Below, in pieces: positions 17,235-25,482 of a stretch of 50,951 nt of DNA (position 1 is the first letter of the stretch; every line of letters begins with the position of its first letter). Made by a program: the position numbers and the translations under genes. This DNA comes from JAGLQA01 sp023135565 (GTDB taxonomy: Bacteria > Acidobacteriota > Aminicenantia > UBA2199): contig DAOWCY010000023.1 of assembly GCA_030639305.1 (NCBI GenBank), forward strand, positions 1 to 50,951, given 5' to 3'. The notes under the pieces were generated by a model. It saw only the letters and a program-made list of their open reading frames with translations, searched no databases and had not been told where the DNA came from.

Positions 17235-17297
17235 AAAAATGCACCCCCGGTTTCTCGTATCATTGTAACATTCGAACGCACCGACCCCACTTTGTAT

Positions 17298-17331
17298 AAA
17301 AAAAAAGTCCCAACCTATAAAGCTGGGACTT
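17298..17331 (-). terminator. Intrinsic terminator of small ORF
   Basis: Minus strand: AAGTCCCA pairs with TGGGACTT over an 11-nt loop, followed by T9. The stem begins at the TAA of the 34-codon ORF. Textbook Rho-independent structure in this orientation; on the plus strand the U run is only two bases. Confidence 0.85.
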
Positions 17332-17435
17332 TATCCTCCGATGTAAGGCCCTCTCGGTCCGGCAAAGCAAAGCCGGATTAAACAACGGCCCTCCAAGCCA
17401 TGGTCATTGTCATCGCCTCTAAAGTCAATGTTCAT
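17331..17435 (-). CDS. 34-aa small ORF in its own transcription unit
   Basis: The peptide starts MNIDFRGDDNDHG and ends GPRGPYIGG, with two cysteines (GRC, RLC) in the middle. It is acidic at the N-terminus and basic/hydrophobic in the middle, with no signal peptide. I recognise no family. Support is contextual: a promoter with a conserved upstream motif lies just before it, the leader is only about 7 nt, and its stop codon overlaps the stem of an intrinsic terminator, so promoter, ORF and terminator fit together in about 140 bp. The unit could instead be a small RNA, since TCCGGC/GCCGGA forms a hairpin inside it, with the ORF fortuitous. The nearest gene on this strand is the Spy-like gene 300 bp upstream. 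Confidence 0.5.
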   Translation of the reverse strand: MNIDFRGDDNDHGLEGRCLIRLCFAGPRGPYIGG

Positions 17436-17448
17436 ATCCTACGCCCTT

Positions 17449-17500
17449 ATAATAATACAGGAATCCTAAAAGTCAATTGGACTAAAGTTCTAAATTTGGT
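17449..17500 (-). promoter_or_regulatory. Promoter and shared motif of small transcription unit
   Basis: Minus strand: -35 TTGACT (17476-17471), 16-bp spacer, -10 TATTAT (17454-17449). The -35 lies in CTTTAGTCCAATTGAC (17487-17472), identical to the deiminase promoter. A second AACTTTAGTT box lies at about 17534-17525, 45 bp upstream of the first; the deiminase spacing is 46 bp. Nothing else was recognised between this unit and 17736 apart from GC-rich repeat remnants near 17670-17730. Confidence 0.6.
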
Positions 17501-17736
17501 TGTATAAGAGTTTTTCAAAAATAAAACTAAAGTTCTATCTTTACGGATAGAAACGCAAAAAGTCCTATGCCGGGAGCGCTTCTAAAATTCCGGTTATTTG
17601 CGTATTACTACTTTATATCGGTTGTTTTGGCGCTTTTTTAATGATTTTGGAAAAATCCGGGCCGACAGGGGACGGCGTCGCCTGCCAATAAGCCGCTGCG
17701 CGGCCCACCACGTGGGCGGGGTATAAGCCCGCGCCA

Positions 17737-18264
17737 TTATCGGCGGTCTGTTCTCTTTTTCCTATCTTTTAGCCGCTCTTCTCTATATTTTTCCCGTCTC
17801 TCAGTCCGGCGGCGGCGCATCTCTTTCTTGAATTGATCTATTTTTATCAACTGTTCGCCGCTGAGCAGTTCCTTTAAATCGAGAAGATGATCGATGTGCT
17901 CGATCTGCATATCGGTGCGCAAACCGGCAATCTCCCTGATTTGTTTTTCTAATTTGGCGCGGTTGACTTTTTTTTCTTTGAAGAGGGAGTTGAGTTTTAA
18001 TTCGAGAACCTTGATATCCGCAGTGCGCTTTATCGTCACTTCTTTCTGCATCTCCTGCAGCTTTCCGATTTTTGCCACCTGGTCCGCATCCAACCCGATG
18101 TCATCTTTCATTTTTAGCAGTATACGGGCGCTCAAAAGGTTCCTCTCCGCCATACGAAGACCATACTTCATGTGCCTGGTCATCTGCGGCGCCGCATCCA
18201 GCACAAGGGCCGCGGAAACCACCAGCAGGAACGCAAATAAATAAACCATTACTTTTTTAATCAT
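17737..18264 (-). CDS. Spy/CpxP-like periplasmic helical protein
   Basis: A 175-aa secreted, almost wholly helical protein. Residues 1-24 are a signal peptide; the remainder resembles the LTxxQ-containing Spy/CpxP/heavy-metal-sensor group, with LDADQVAKIGKLQ and LLSGEQLIKIDQF as the two LTxxQ-like motifs. Known members are ATP-independent periplasmic chaperones or metal/stress sensors forming antiparallel helical dimers. The C-terminus is extremely basic (RRRRTERR, KDRKKRTDRR), which is unusual and could bind membrane phosphates or nucleic acid. SD AGGAGG is well placed. It is divergent from the amidohydrolase genes; no regulator is adjacent. Confidence 0.85.
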   Translation of the reverse strand: MIKKVMVYLFAFLLVVSAALVLDAAPQMTRHMKYGLRMAERNLLSARILLKMKDDIGLDADQVAKIGKLQEMQKEVTIKRTADIKVLELKLNSLFKEKKVNRAKLEKQIREIAGLRTDMQIEHIDHLLDLKELLSGEQLIKIDQFKKEMRRRRTERREKYREERLKDRKKRTDRR

Positions 18265-18481
18265 TTTATCCTCCTCGAGTGATTAATTTTTTTTATTTTC
18301 ATCTTTTTTAATTTCATCTATTTATCAACCTCAAATCTTTAAACAATTTTTCTGCTCTTATCTTGCAAAAAAACTTTTGTTATAAATTTTTCGTATTCAC
18401 TTTTTAGAAGCCTGAAGGCACACTCCGATTATGCAGGAGGTGCCTGCGGGCAGTCCTGATAACACATCCCAGGAGGTTTAT

Positions 18482-20104
18482 ATGAAAAAATTCAAAAAAA
18501 TATCAGGGTTTATAGTTCTCTGCCTGTTTTTTTCAACTCTTTTGTCAGCCGCGGAAACTACGATCCTGAAAAATGCCGCTATTTATTTGCCGGACGGTAG
18601 TTTCCAAAAGGACTCTTTTATCCTTTTGAAAGGCTGCAAGATCCAAAAAACCGGCCTGATGAAAGAAATCAGCGAGGAAATTTTCGACAACGAATACGAC
18701 CTAACGGGAACTTTCGTTTACCCGGCTTTTATCGATCCTTTTTACAAGGGTTTCCAGGAGGAAGCGGAAAAAGAAGAAGAGCGGGATAAAGACAGCAAAG
18801 AGATTTTCGGCCTGGCTAATTTAGATCGGGACAAGCGGGCCCCTTTTGAAAAGAGAAAGTTTTTCATCGAAAAGCGGGTGATAGATATAATACAAATTAA
18901 AAAGTCCACGGCCCGCAAAATAATTGCCAAAGGATTCGCCCTGGTTCATGTGGTGCCCAATAAAGGCGTTATAAACGGAACTACCGGTGTAGTTTCCTTA
19001 ATTTCGCCGGATTTGAGCGAAGCGATTATGGTGCCGGAAAAATTTATGTTCCTGCCTTTCAAGACAAATTCCCGGAACTATCCCACTACTCACGCCGCTT
19101 TGATGGCCGAATTAAAACAGTTAAAAGAGGACAGCCTCTATCATCAAAAGATGAAAAAATTGCAATTCTACCACGAAACGGCCCGGGAGAAATATAAACC
19201 GGGGTTAGATATTCTTTTTCCTTATTTTACCGGCAAAAAGAGGTTCCTGATCGCCACCAAGAATTTAGTAGAGCAGCATATGGTTGAAATCCTCAAGAAA
19301 GAGCTTAAAATCGACCCGGTGCTGGCAGTTTCGTCCGATGCCTGGCGCAGGAAGATTCCCGCCTCCGCGGATATTATCCTACCGCTGCGTTTCAAGGCGC
19401 CTATGATCAGCCGCTATGCGCAGATGGGCGACAAGCTTAAAAAAGAGGCCAAAGAGAAAATCTACCCGCAAAAAATCGCCGCATTTTTCAAAGCCCACCG
19501 GAACATCTCTTTGGCGGCGCCTGACAGCGGGGACTATGACACTCTTTTTGCCAACATCAGGCTGCTGTTGAAACAAGGAGTGCTTGAAGCGGATATCATA
19601 AAAGCCCTGACTATCAACCCGGCCCGGCTTTTAAATATAGAAAAGTTTACCGGTGAAATGAAGCCCGGCATGTTGGCCAATCTTATCGTTTGCGACAAAA
19701 AGATATTCGAAGAGAAAGCAAAGATCGACAAAATGTTCGTAGAAGGCAAGCTTTTCGATTTCAAAACCCGTGTAGGAGCAGGAAAACCGCCGGTAACGGA
19801 CCTCACCGGGAACTGGAAGGTTAAAATCGAAAGTCCCATGGGCGGTTACCAGGTAAAAATGATTTTAGAGCAGGAAGGCAATGATCTTTCCGGCACACTT
19901 TCTTCGCCCATGGGCAGCGGTGCCATGGACATCGAGGAAGGTTATATCTCTGCTGATGAAATATCTTTTTCTTTTACAATAGATATGGGGAACCGGCAGA
20001 TGACCGTAGAAGTTTCCGGTAAAGTAAAGGGCAAAAGGATCGCAGGGACTATGAGTCTCGGTTCTTTTGGAGAAGGCACTTTTGTCGCCACGCCCGACAT
20101 GTAG
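18482..20104 (+). CDS. Secreted amidohydrolase-fold protein lacking metal ligands
   Basis: A 540-aa secreted protein. The start at 18482 (MKKFKKISGF) follows an SD, CAGGAGG, and gives a signal peptide of about 22 residues; the longer upstream reading lacks both. The beta-sandwich part (NAAIYLPDG) and C-terminal part (ALTINPARLLNIEKFTGEMKPGMLANLIV) are typical of imidazolonepropionase-like amidohydrolases. The strand-1 HxH motif, normally within PGxIDxHxH, reads PAFIDPFYKGF, and later histidines are also missing, so hydrolysis is doubtful. Residues about 440-540 are an added beta-barrel-like domain (LTGNWKVKIESPMGG) seen in secreted proteins. It leads a cluster with two relatives. Probably a partner or binding protein. 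Confidence 0.85.
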   Translation: MKKFKKISGFIVLCLFFSTLLSAAETTILKNAAIYLPDGSFQKDSFILLKGCKIQKTGLMKEISEEIFDNEYDLTGTFVYPAFIDPFYKGFQEEAEKEEERDKDSKEIFGLANLDRDKRAPFEKRKFFIEKRVIDIIQIKKSTARKIIAKGFALVHVVPNKGVINGTTGVVSLISPDLSEAIMVPEKFMFLPFKTNSRNYPTTHAALMAELKQLKEDSLYHQKMKKLQFYHETAREKYKPGLDILFPYFTGKKRFLIATKNLVEQHMVEILKKELKIDPVLAVSSDAWRRKIPASADIILPLRFKAPMISRYAQMGDKLKKEAKEKIYPQKIAAFFKAHRNISLAAPDSGDYDTLFANIRLLLKQGVLEADIIKALTINPARLLNIEKFTGEMKPGMLANLIVCDKKIFEEKAKIDKMFVEGKLFDFKTRVGAGKPPVTDLTGNWKVKIESPMGGYQVKMILEQEGNDLSGTLSSPMGSGAMDIEEGYISADEISFSFTIDMGNRQMTVEVSGKVKGKRIAGTMSLGSFGEGTFVATPDM

Positions 20105-20160
20105 GCAGAGGTGAAAAAGATGAACTCACAGAAGCTGTTAGAAATGGCCCGAAGGGCCTC

Positions 20161-20220
20161 AACAGAAGTTTTTGGAAGTCCAGAAACCTTTTTTCAAAAA
20201 GGTTTTTGGCCGCCGGAGGC
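20161..20220 (-). repeat. Type B repeat between amidohydrolase genes
   Basis: Reverse-oriented, diverged type B copy: AGAAGTTTTTGGAAGTCCAG, hairpin AACCTTTTTTCAAAAAGGTT, then GGCCGCCGGAGGC. It fills most of the 134-bp gap. The SD of the next gene (AGGAGA) lies just beyond it. Confidence 0.75.
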
Positions 20221-20238
20221 AAGAATAGGAGACATTAA

Positions 20239-21630
20239 ATGAAAAGAACAATAATCTTTATAACAATAATACTTGTGCTGATTATCGCAGCGCCGGCCCG
20301 GGATCTGCTGTTGAAAAACGGCGTCCTGTATACTTTTGACCGGGGCATACTAAAAGGTTTTGACCTATTGATTTTGCAAGGCAGGATAGCCGCCATCGGC
20401 AAAAACCTGCCCAACAAGAACAAAGTCGCCGAGATCGACCTGAAGGGGAAACATGTCATCCCCGGTATTATCGACTCTCACAATCACATCGGTATTTCCG
20501 GCGGCGTCAATGAAGTTTCGGAGAACATCACGCCGGAAGTAAAAATGGAGTATCACATTAATCCTGACGACACCAACATTTACTACTCTTTAAGCGGCGG
20601 CGTAACCATGAACCATGCCATGCACGGCAGCGCCAACCCCATCGGCGGTGAGAATTTCGTATTTAAACTTAAGTGGGGCAAGACCATCGAGGAAATGATG
20701 GAGAAAAGGACGCTGCGCACCCTGAAAATGGCGTTAGGGGAAAACCCGAAACGGGTGTCCGACCGTTTTCCCAACAGCCGCATGGGGGTGTTTTATGCCA
20801 TAGAGAGGGCCTATAACGACGCCCTCCTGTACAAAAAAGAGTGGGACACATACCGCCGGAAACTCAACCGGACCAAAAAGAAAGACAGGTACAAACTTAT
20901 TCCCCCGAAAAAGAATTACCGGTTGGAAGCCCTGTTGGACACGCTGGCCGGGAAGATGGTGATTCGCTGTCATTCATACCGGGCGGAGGAGACGCTGGGT
21001 TTGATCCGGCTGGCGAAAAAAATCGGTTTCAAGGTTGCTGCTTTCGAGCACATTCACCAGGCCTATCGCATTGCCGACGAGTTAAAAGCCAACGACATCG
21101 GCATCTCTATTTTTATCGACGTCTGGAATTACAAAGTCGAAGCTTCCGAGTTTTCGCCTTTCGGTCTGCGGCTTCTTTACGAGAAAGGCGTTGAAATCTC
21201 CATCAATTCCGACACCACGGAGATCATGCGCCGTTTATACATGGAAGCGGGCAAGATGCGCAGGTATGCGGGCATGAACGATTTAGACGCCTTAAAAACC
21301 ATCACCCTGAACCCGGCCAGAATGTTGGGCGCCGCCGGTTTTACAGGCAGCCTAAAAAAAGGTTATGACGCCGACTTAGCGGTTTTCGACGGACATCCTC
21401 TCAGTTCCATGAGCAAATGTATGCTTACCCTCATCGAAGGTGAGATTTATTTCGACAGGTTGAAAGACAAGAATGCCGGTTTAAAATCGAAAAAGGTCGA
21501 GCAGCGAAAAAATCAAAAAAAGCCTAAAAACGAAGCCCCCAAAGTAGCTGCACAGCGGATTAACAAAAGTTTTGCGGGGGTCCAGGGGGCAGTTTTTCAA
21601 AAGAGCCCCCTGGTCGCCGAAGGCAAATAA
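20239..21630 (+). CDS. Secreted metal-dependent amidohydrolase
   Basis: A 463-aa secreted amidohydrolase and the only member of this trio with a full metal site: HxH in GIIDSHNHIG, histidines in IRCHSYRAEE and AFEHIHQAYR, and the conserved aspartate in SINSDTTE. Family members cleave C-N bonds of cyclic amides or dipeptides (imidazolonepropionase/prolidase-like). A signal peptide (about 1-20) places it in the periplasm. The last 22 residues, from about NKSFAGVQG to the end, are translated from a type B repeat that has replaced the original stop. Next gene starts 26 nt later. Substrate unknown; peptide or amino-acid derivatives are plausible given the neighbourhood. Confidence 0.9.
   Translation: MKRTIIFITIILVLIIAAPARDLLLKNGVLYTFDRGILKGFDLLILQGRIAAIGKNLPNKNKVAEIDLKGKHVIPGIIDSHNHIGISGGVNEVSENITPEVKMEYHINPDDTNIYYSLSGGVTMNHAMHGSANPIGGENFVFKLKWGKTIEEMMEKRTLRTLKMALGENPKRVSDRFPNSRMGVFYAIERAYNDALLYKKEWDTYRRKLNRTKKKDRYKLIPPKKNYRLEALLDTLAGKMVIRCHSYRAEETLGLIRLAKKIGFKVAAFEHIHQAYRIADELKANDIGISIFIDVWNYKVEASEFSPFGLRLLYEKGVEISINSDTTEIMRRLYMEAGKMRRYAGMNDLDALKTITLNPARMLGAAGFTGSLKKGYDADLAVFDGHPLSSMSKCMLTLIEGEIYFDRLKDKNAGLKSKKVEQRKNQKKPKNEAPKVAAQRINKSFAGVQGAVFQKSPLVAEGK
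21562..21624 (-). repeat. Type B repeat forming amidohydrolase C-terminus
   Basis: Reverse-oriented type B copy (AACAAAAGTTTTGCGGGGGT, hairpin GGGGGC/GCCCCC, TCGCCGAAGGC) that is translated as the tail of the 463-aa amidohydrolase. The stop TAA follows within four bases of its end. Confidence 0.85.
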
Positions 21631-21656
21631 TCATTCGATATTAAAAAGGAGAAAAA

Positions 21657-22910
21657 ATGAAAAAACTACTACTCCTGAGTTTTTTGTTATTTCTAATAAT
21701 TTCGCCGGCAGCGGCAGCCGAGAACTTGATCGCTGTCAAAGCGAAAAAAATAGTTACGGTTTCCGGACGGGAAATCGAAAACGGCGTTATTTTGATAAGG
21801 GGAGACAAAATCGAAAAAGCCGGTCAAAATATAGCAGTGCCCCCCGGATATATCTTATATGATTACGGTAAATATACCGTATATCCCGGTCTTATCAATT
21901 CCATGACTTCCTTAGGTCTTTCCGGGATAGATTCTATCGACATGTGGCAAGACACCCGGGAAGAAGGCAAATACAAACCTCACCTATCTGTATATACAGC
22001 ATTCTATCCCTGGAGCAAATTGATCCCCAACGCCCGGCAGTTCGGCACCCTGACCGCGGTGGCTGCTCCTTCCGGCGGTGTCATCCCCGGCAAAGCGGTG
22101 CTGGTGAATCTTGCCGGTTGGGTGCCCGGCGATATGTTCATCGAAAAAGAGCTGGCATTGATTGTCAGGCTGCCTGAAAGTTCGCGAAAGAAGAAGAAAT
22201 CATCCGCCCCTAAAGTCAGTATGTCTAAAGCTAAAAAAGAGTTAAAAAAGTATTTCACCAAAGCGCAAAAATATTACCTGCGCGCCGGCAAAGGAATCTC
22301 CCAGGATTTTAACCCGGAATTTGAAGGCATGAAAGCGCTCTGGGCTGAAGGACTGCCGGTGATTATGTCGGCCAATTCCGCCGCGGACATCAGGTTTGCT
22401 ATCAAGATGGGAAAAGAGTTCAAACTCAAACTCATTCTTTACGGCATATATGATGGCGAAGATGTATTAAAAGAGATCAAAGCCTCCGGTTACCCGGTGA
22501 TACTGGCTTCCATGTACAATAGTAACCGGGATTGGGAAGACGGTTGTGATAAGGTTTTCCGGCTGCCCGGCGCTCTAACAGCCGCAGGCATCGAGTTTGC
22601 GTTTTCCACCGGCGGCGCTTCGTCGGCTTTCGATCTGCCGCTCCATGCCGGCCGGGCCGCGGCTTACGGGTTAACGCCTACCGAAGCGGTAAAAGCTCTC
22701 ACGCTTTACCCGGCGCGGATATTGGGAATAGAAGACTACGGTTCTATCGCAGCCGGTAAAATAGCCAACCTGATCGTTACCGACGGTGATATTTTAGAGA
22801 CTTCGACCTTAGTCAAAGGTGTTTTTATCAAAGGCCGGAAAATAAAAGGCAGAAGTTTTTTCCAGCAGGAGTATGAACGCGCCAAAGACAAGATTTCGGG
22901 AGTTAAATAG
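21657..22910 (+). CDS. Secreted amidohydrolase-fold pseudoenzyme
   Basis: A 417-aa secreted protein (signal peptide about 1-21, ending AAAAE) with clear amidohydrolase architecture: VSGREIENGVILIRGDKIE at the N-terminus and KALTLYPARILGIEDYGSIA near the C-terminus. The metal-site motifs have all changed: the HxH region reads PGLINSMTSLG, the later His positions read MSANSAAD and LILYGIYDG, and the metal aspartate region reads FSTGGASSAF. It therefore looks catalytically dead. Good SD (AAAAAGGAG). Third gene of the amidohydrolase cluster, translated 26 nt after the intact enzyme, so a regulatory or structural subunit role is possible. Inference only. Confidence 0.87.
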   Translation: MKKLLLLSFLLFLIISPAAAAENLIAVKAKKIVTVSGREIENGVILIRGDKIEKAGQNIAVPPGYILYDYGKYTVYPGLINSMTSLGLSGIDSIDMWQDTREEGKYKPHLSVYTAFYPWSKLIPNARQFGTLTAVAAPSGGVIPGKAVLVNLAGWVPGDMFIEKELALIVRLPESSRKKKKSSAPKVSMSKAKKELKKYFTKAQKYYLRAGKGISQDFNPEFEGMKALWAEGLPVIMSANSAADIRFAIKMGKEFKLKLILYGIYDGEDVLKEIKASGYPVILASMYNSNRDWEDGCDKVFRLPGALTAAGIEFAFSTGGASSAFDLPLHAGRAAAYGLTPTEAVKALTLYPARILGIEDYGSIAAGKIANLIVTDGDILETSTLVKGVFIKGRKIKGRSFFQQEYERAKDKISGVK

Positions 22911-22997
22911 CATACAGCAGGAAGAAGCCTCCGGCGAGGGCAGCGTTCGGCATTCGAGAACTCTAACGATCTCCCTGCCGGGAGCAAATAAAAAAAA

Positions 22998-23196
22998 GTA
23001 ACTATTCAGTTCCGGGAAAATCTAAAACAATCTTGCCTCCGGCGGCCCTGCCGGGTGACGCCCCCATTGAATTGAAGTTGGGGGCCAGCGGCACACCGCA
23101 CCTTCAAAAAAGTTTGAACAAAACTTTTGTTTAAAAAAGCGAAAAGCCCCCCTACAAAAGCTTTGGATTTTTCTTTTTCCAAAACTGAACAGTTAC
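22998..23196 (+). mobile_element. 199-bp MITE with inverted repeats and target duplication
   Basis: Left end GTAACTATTCAGTTCCGG and right end (reverse complement) GTAACTGTTCAGTTTTGG. The flanks ATAAAAAAAA (22988-22997 and 23197-23206) are identical. The interior is a type A repeat with the variant segment CCCCCATTGAATTG. GTAA ends with 8-bp duplications are the hallmark of the IS66 family; no transposase is present. Together with the adjacent leader this accounts for 22911-23275. Confidence 0.85.
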
Positions 23197-23218
23197 ATAA
23201 AAAAAACTACTCTTAAGT

Positions 23219-23237
23219 TACAAATTTGTAGTATAAT
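23219..23237 (+). promoter_or_regulatory. Palindrome at -10 of GH20 gene
   Basis: Perfect 12-bp palindrome TACAAATTTGTA (23219-23230) directly before a consensus -10 TATAAT (23232-23237); no good -35 is visible. Likely operator position for a dimeric repressor or activator. Confidence 0.45.
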
Positions 23238-23275
23238 ATATCTCTATCTTAATTCTTTATCGGAGGTTCGACCAC

Positions 23276-25453
23276 ATGAATAAACAAGGAGTTGACAAAA
23301 AAGCTTGTTTCTTTAACACACTGCGGGTTTTGGATTCCCAGGCCGCCCCTTTTTTTGCCGCGAAGCGGCACAGAGGGTGGGTGCGCCGCACCCCCGCGAA
23401 GCGGCTTAGAGGACGCCCGCGCCGGGCGCTGTGTTTTCTTTTATTATCCTTATCTATATTATCCTGCGCCGCAACGGAAGAACTAAAACTAAACCTGATG
23501 CCCTTTCCCGCCGAAGTAGAACAAAAAGACGGCAAGTTCAGGCTGACCGAAGCTTTTACCGCCGCCGTTAAAGGCCCTCTCCCCGACCGGGTTTCCCGGG
23601 CAGCGGCGCGGATGCTGCACCGTCTTTCGGGACGCACGGGAATCTTTTTTTCCCAGGGCACTGTGCCCAGCGGCGGCGACTGGGACTCAGCCGGTTTGGG
23701 GCTGATTTATGAAAAACCGGGCCGTCTTAAAGTAGGCGAAGACGAATCCTATATCCTGAAAGTGGCGGCAAACAGGATCATAATCCTTGGAAAAACCGGT
23801 ACCGGCATCCTGCGCGGGTTGGAGACCTTTTTACAGTTGCTCAGCACAGATGAAGCGGGTTATTTTTTTCCGGCTGTACTCATTAAAGACCGGCCCCGTT
23901 TCACCTGGCGCGGTTTACTGATCGACGCCGGCCGTCATTTTTTACCTGTGGAAGTGATCAAACGCAATTTAGACGGCATGGGCGCGGTAAAAATGAACGT
24001 GATGCACTGGCATCTGAGCGAAGACCAGGGGTTCCGGGTGGAATGCAAAAGCTTTCCAAAGCTGCACAAATTGGGGTCAGACGGTTTTTATTATACTCAT
24101 GAACAGGTCAAAGAAGTGATCGCTTATGCCGCAGACCGCGGTATCCGCGTGATGCCGGAATTCGATATACCGGGACACTCAACCAGTTGGTTAGTGGGTT
24201 ACCCGGAACTGGCCGCCGCGCCGGGCCCTTATAAAATCGAACGCGGTTGGGGTGTTAAAGACCCTACTTTTGATCCGACTCGAAAAGCCACCTATAAATT
24301 TTTTAAGAAATTTTTTGCCGAGATGTCGGCCCTTTTCCCGGATGAATACATGCATATCGGCGGGGACGAGAACAACGGCAAGCAGTGGAACGCCAACCCT
24401 AAAATCCAGGCTTTTATGAAAAAAAACAACATCCCCGGCAGCCACGCCCTGCAAGCCTACTTTAACAAAAAAATATTGAAAATCCTGCAAAAATACGGCA
24501 AAAAAATGGTCGGCTGGGATGAAATTTTCCAGCCCGGACTGCCGAAAGATATTGTCATCCAGTCCTGGCGGGGGCAAAAAGCCCTGCGCGAAGCAGCCCG
24601 GAAAGGTTATTTCACCATGCTGTCCAACGGTTATTACATCGACCTGTGCCAACCCACTGATTTTCATTATCTCAACGATCCCATCCCGGCGGATTCGCCT
24701 TTGACTGCGCATGAGAAAAAATACATCCTGGGCGGCGAAGCCACCATGTGGGGTGAATTGATCTCCGTGGAAACCGTCGATTCCCGGGTATGGCCCCGTA
24801 CCGCAGCTATTGCCGAACGGCTCTGGTCTCCCGGTTCTATTAAAGACGTAGACGATATGTACCGGCGTTTAGAGAAGATCAGTTTGCAATTAGAAGAATT
24901 GGGCTTGCAGCACATCGTGAACCGGGAGATGATGCTGCGCCGTTTGACCGGCGGGCTGGACACCGGGCCGTTAAAAGTGCTGGTGGACGTCAGCGAACCT
25001 CTAAAAATATACAATCGACACAGACAGGGAGTGGTTTACACGCAGTATTCGCCTTTAACGCGGGTCGTGGACGCCGCTGTGCCCGACCCTAAAACAGTCA
25101 GGGAATTCCGCCGCCGGGTAGAGCTTTTTTTGCGTGACAAAAGCGATAAAAAGAAAGAAAAATGCCTGCGCAAACAGCTCGTTACCTGGCGGGACAATCA
25201 CCGGGAATTAAAGAAGATTATCGACAGTTCGCCGGTATTAAAAGAGATAGAGGGTCTTTCCGGGGCTCTCAGCCGGGCGGCAGCGGTTGGTTTAGAAGCC
25301 TTAGATTTTATCGTCTCTGCGGAAAAAAAGAGCGGCCCGGCCTGGATAAAGGTGCAGAAAGAGATTCTAAAAAAGGCCGCCCTGCCGCGTGGTCATGCGG
25401 AGTTGATGATTATCCCGGCCATCGGGAAGCTGGTAAAAGCCGCCAATAGGTGA
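23276..25453 (+). CDS. Beta-N-acetylhexosaminidase, GH20 lipoprotein
   Basis: A 725-aa exo-hexosaminidase, which removes terminal GlcNAc/GalNAc from chitin, peptidoglycan or glycoprotein glycans. After the N-terminal GH20b domain (LNLMPFPAEVEQKDGKF), the TIM barrel begins near residue 205 (RFTWRGLLIDAGRHFLP) with HWHLSEDQGF and the catalytic Asp-Glu pair in MHIGGDEN. A hydrophobic segment ending LSILSC is a lipobox, so it is membrane-anchored. About 50 residues precede that signal core, and roughly 30 are translated from an inverted copy of the repeat found in AOR. The SD (GGAGG) lies before the distal ATG, so translation starts ahead of the repeat. Whether secretion still works is a real question. 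Confidence 0.93.
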   Translation: MNKQGVDKKACFFNTLRVLDSQAAPFFAAKRHRGWVRRTPAKRLRGRPRRALCFLLLSLSILSCAATEELKLNLMPFPAEVEQKDGKFRLTEAFTAAVKGPLPDRVSRAAARMLHRLSGRTGIFFSQGTVPSGGDWDSAGLGLIYEKPGRLKVGEDESYILKVAANRIIILGKTGTGILRGLETFLQLLSTDEAGYFFPAVLIKDRPRFTWRGLLIDAGRHFLPVEVIKRNLDGMGAVKMNVMHWHLSEDQGFRVECKSFPKLHKLGSDGFYYTHEQVKEVIAYAADRGIRVMPEFDIPGHSTSWLVGYPELAAAPGPYKIERGWGVKDPTFDPTRKATYKFFKKFFAEMSALFPDEYMHIGGDENNGKQWNANPKIQAFMKKNNIPGSHALQAYFNKKILKILQKYGKKMVGWDEIFQPGLPKDIVIQSWRGQKALREAARKGYFTMLSNGYYIDLCQPTDFHYLNDPIPADSPLTAHEKKYILGGEATMWGELISVETVDSRVWPRTAAIAERLWSPGSIKDVDDMYRRLEKISLQLEELGLQHIVNREMMLRRLTGGLDTGPLKVLVDVSEPLKIYNRHRQGVVYTQYSPLTRVVDAAVPDPKTVREFRRRVELFLRDKSDKKKEKCLRKQLVTWRDNHRELKKIIDSSPVLKEIEGLSGALSRAAAVGLEALDFIVSAEKKSGPAWIKVQKEILKKAALPRGHAELMIIPAIGKLVKAANR
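23325..23412 (-). repeat. Palindromic repeat inside start of GH20 gene
   Basis: Inverted relative of the AOR insertion. Read on the minus strand it has CGCTTCGCGGGGGTGCGG, CACCCACCCTCT and GGGAATCCAAAACCC. It lies between the start codon and the signal-peptide core. Confidence 0.85.
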
Positions 25454-25482
25454 TTTCGAGAAAAAAATAAAACAGGGTTATT

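Noticed and set aside
17520..17570. Segment GATAGAAACGCAAAAAGTCC resembling part of a c-di-GMP-I riboswitch
   Set aside because: No closing P1 stem or tetraloop receptor and no plus-strand gene directly downstream.
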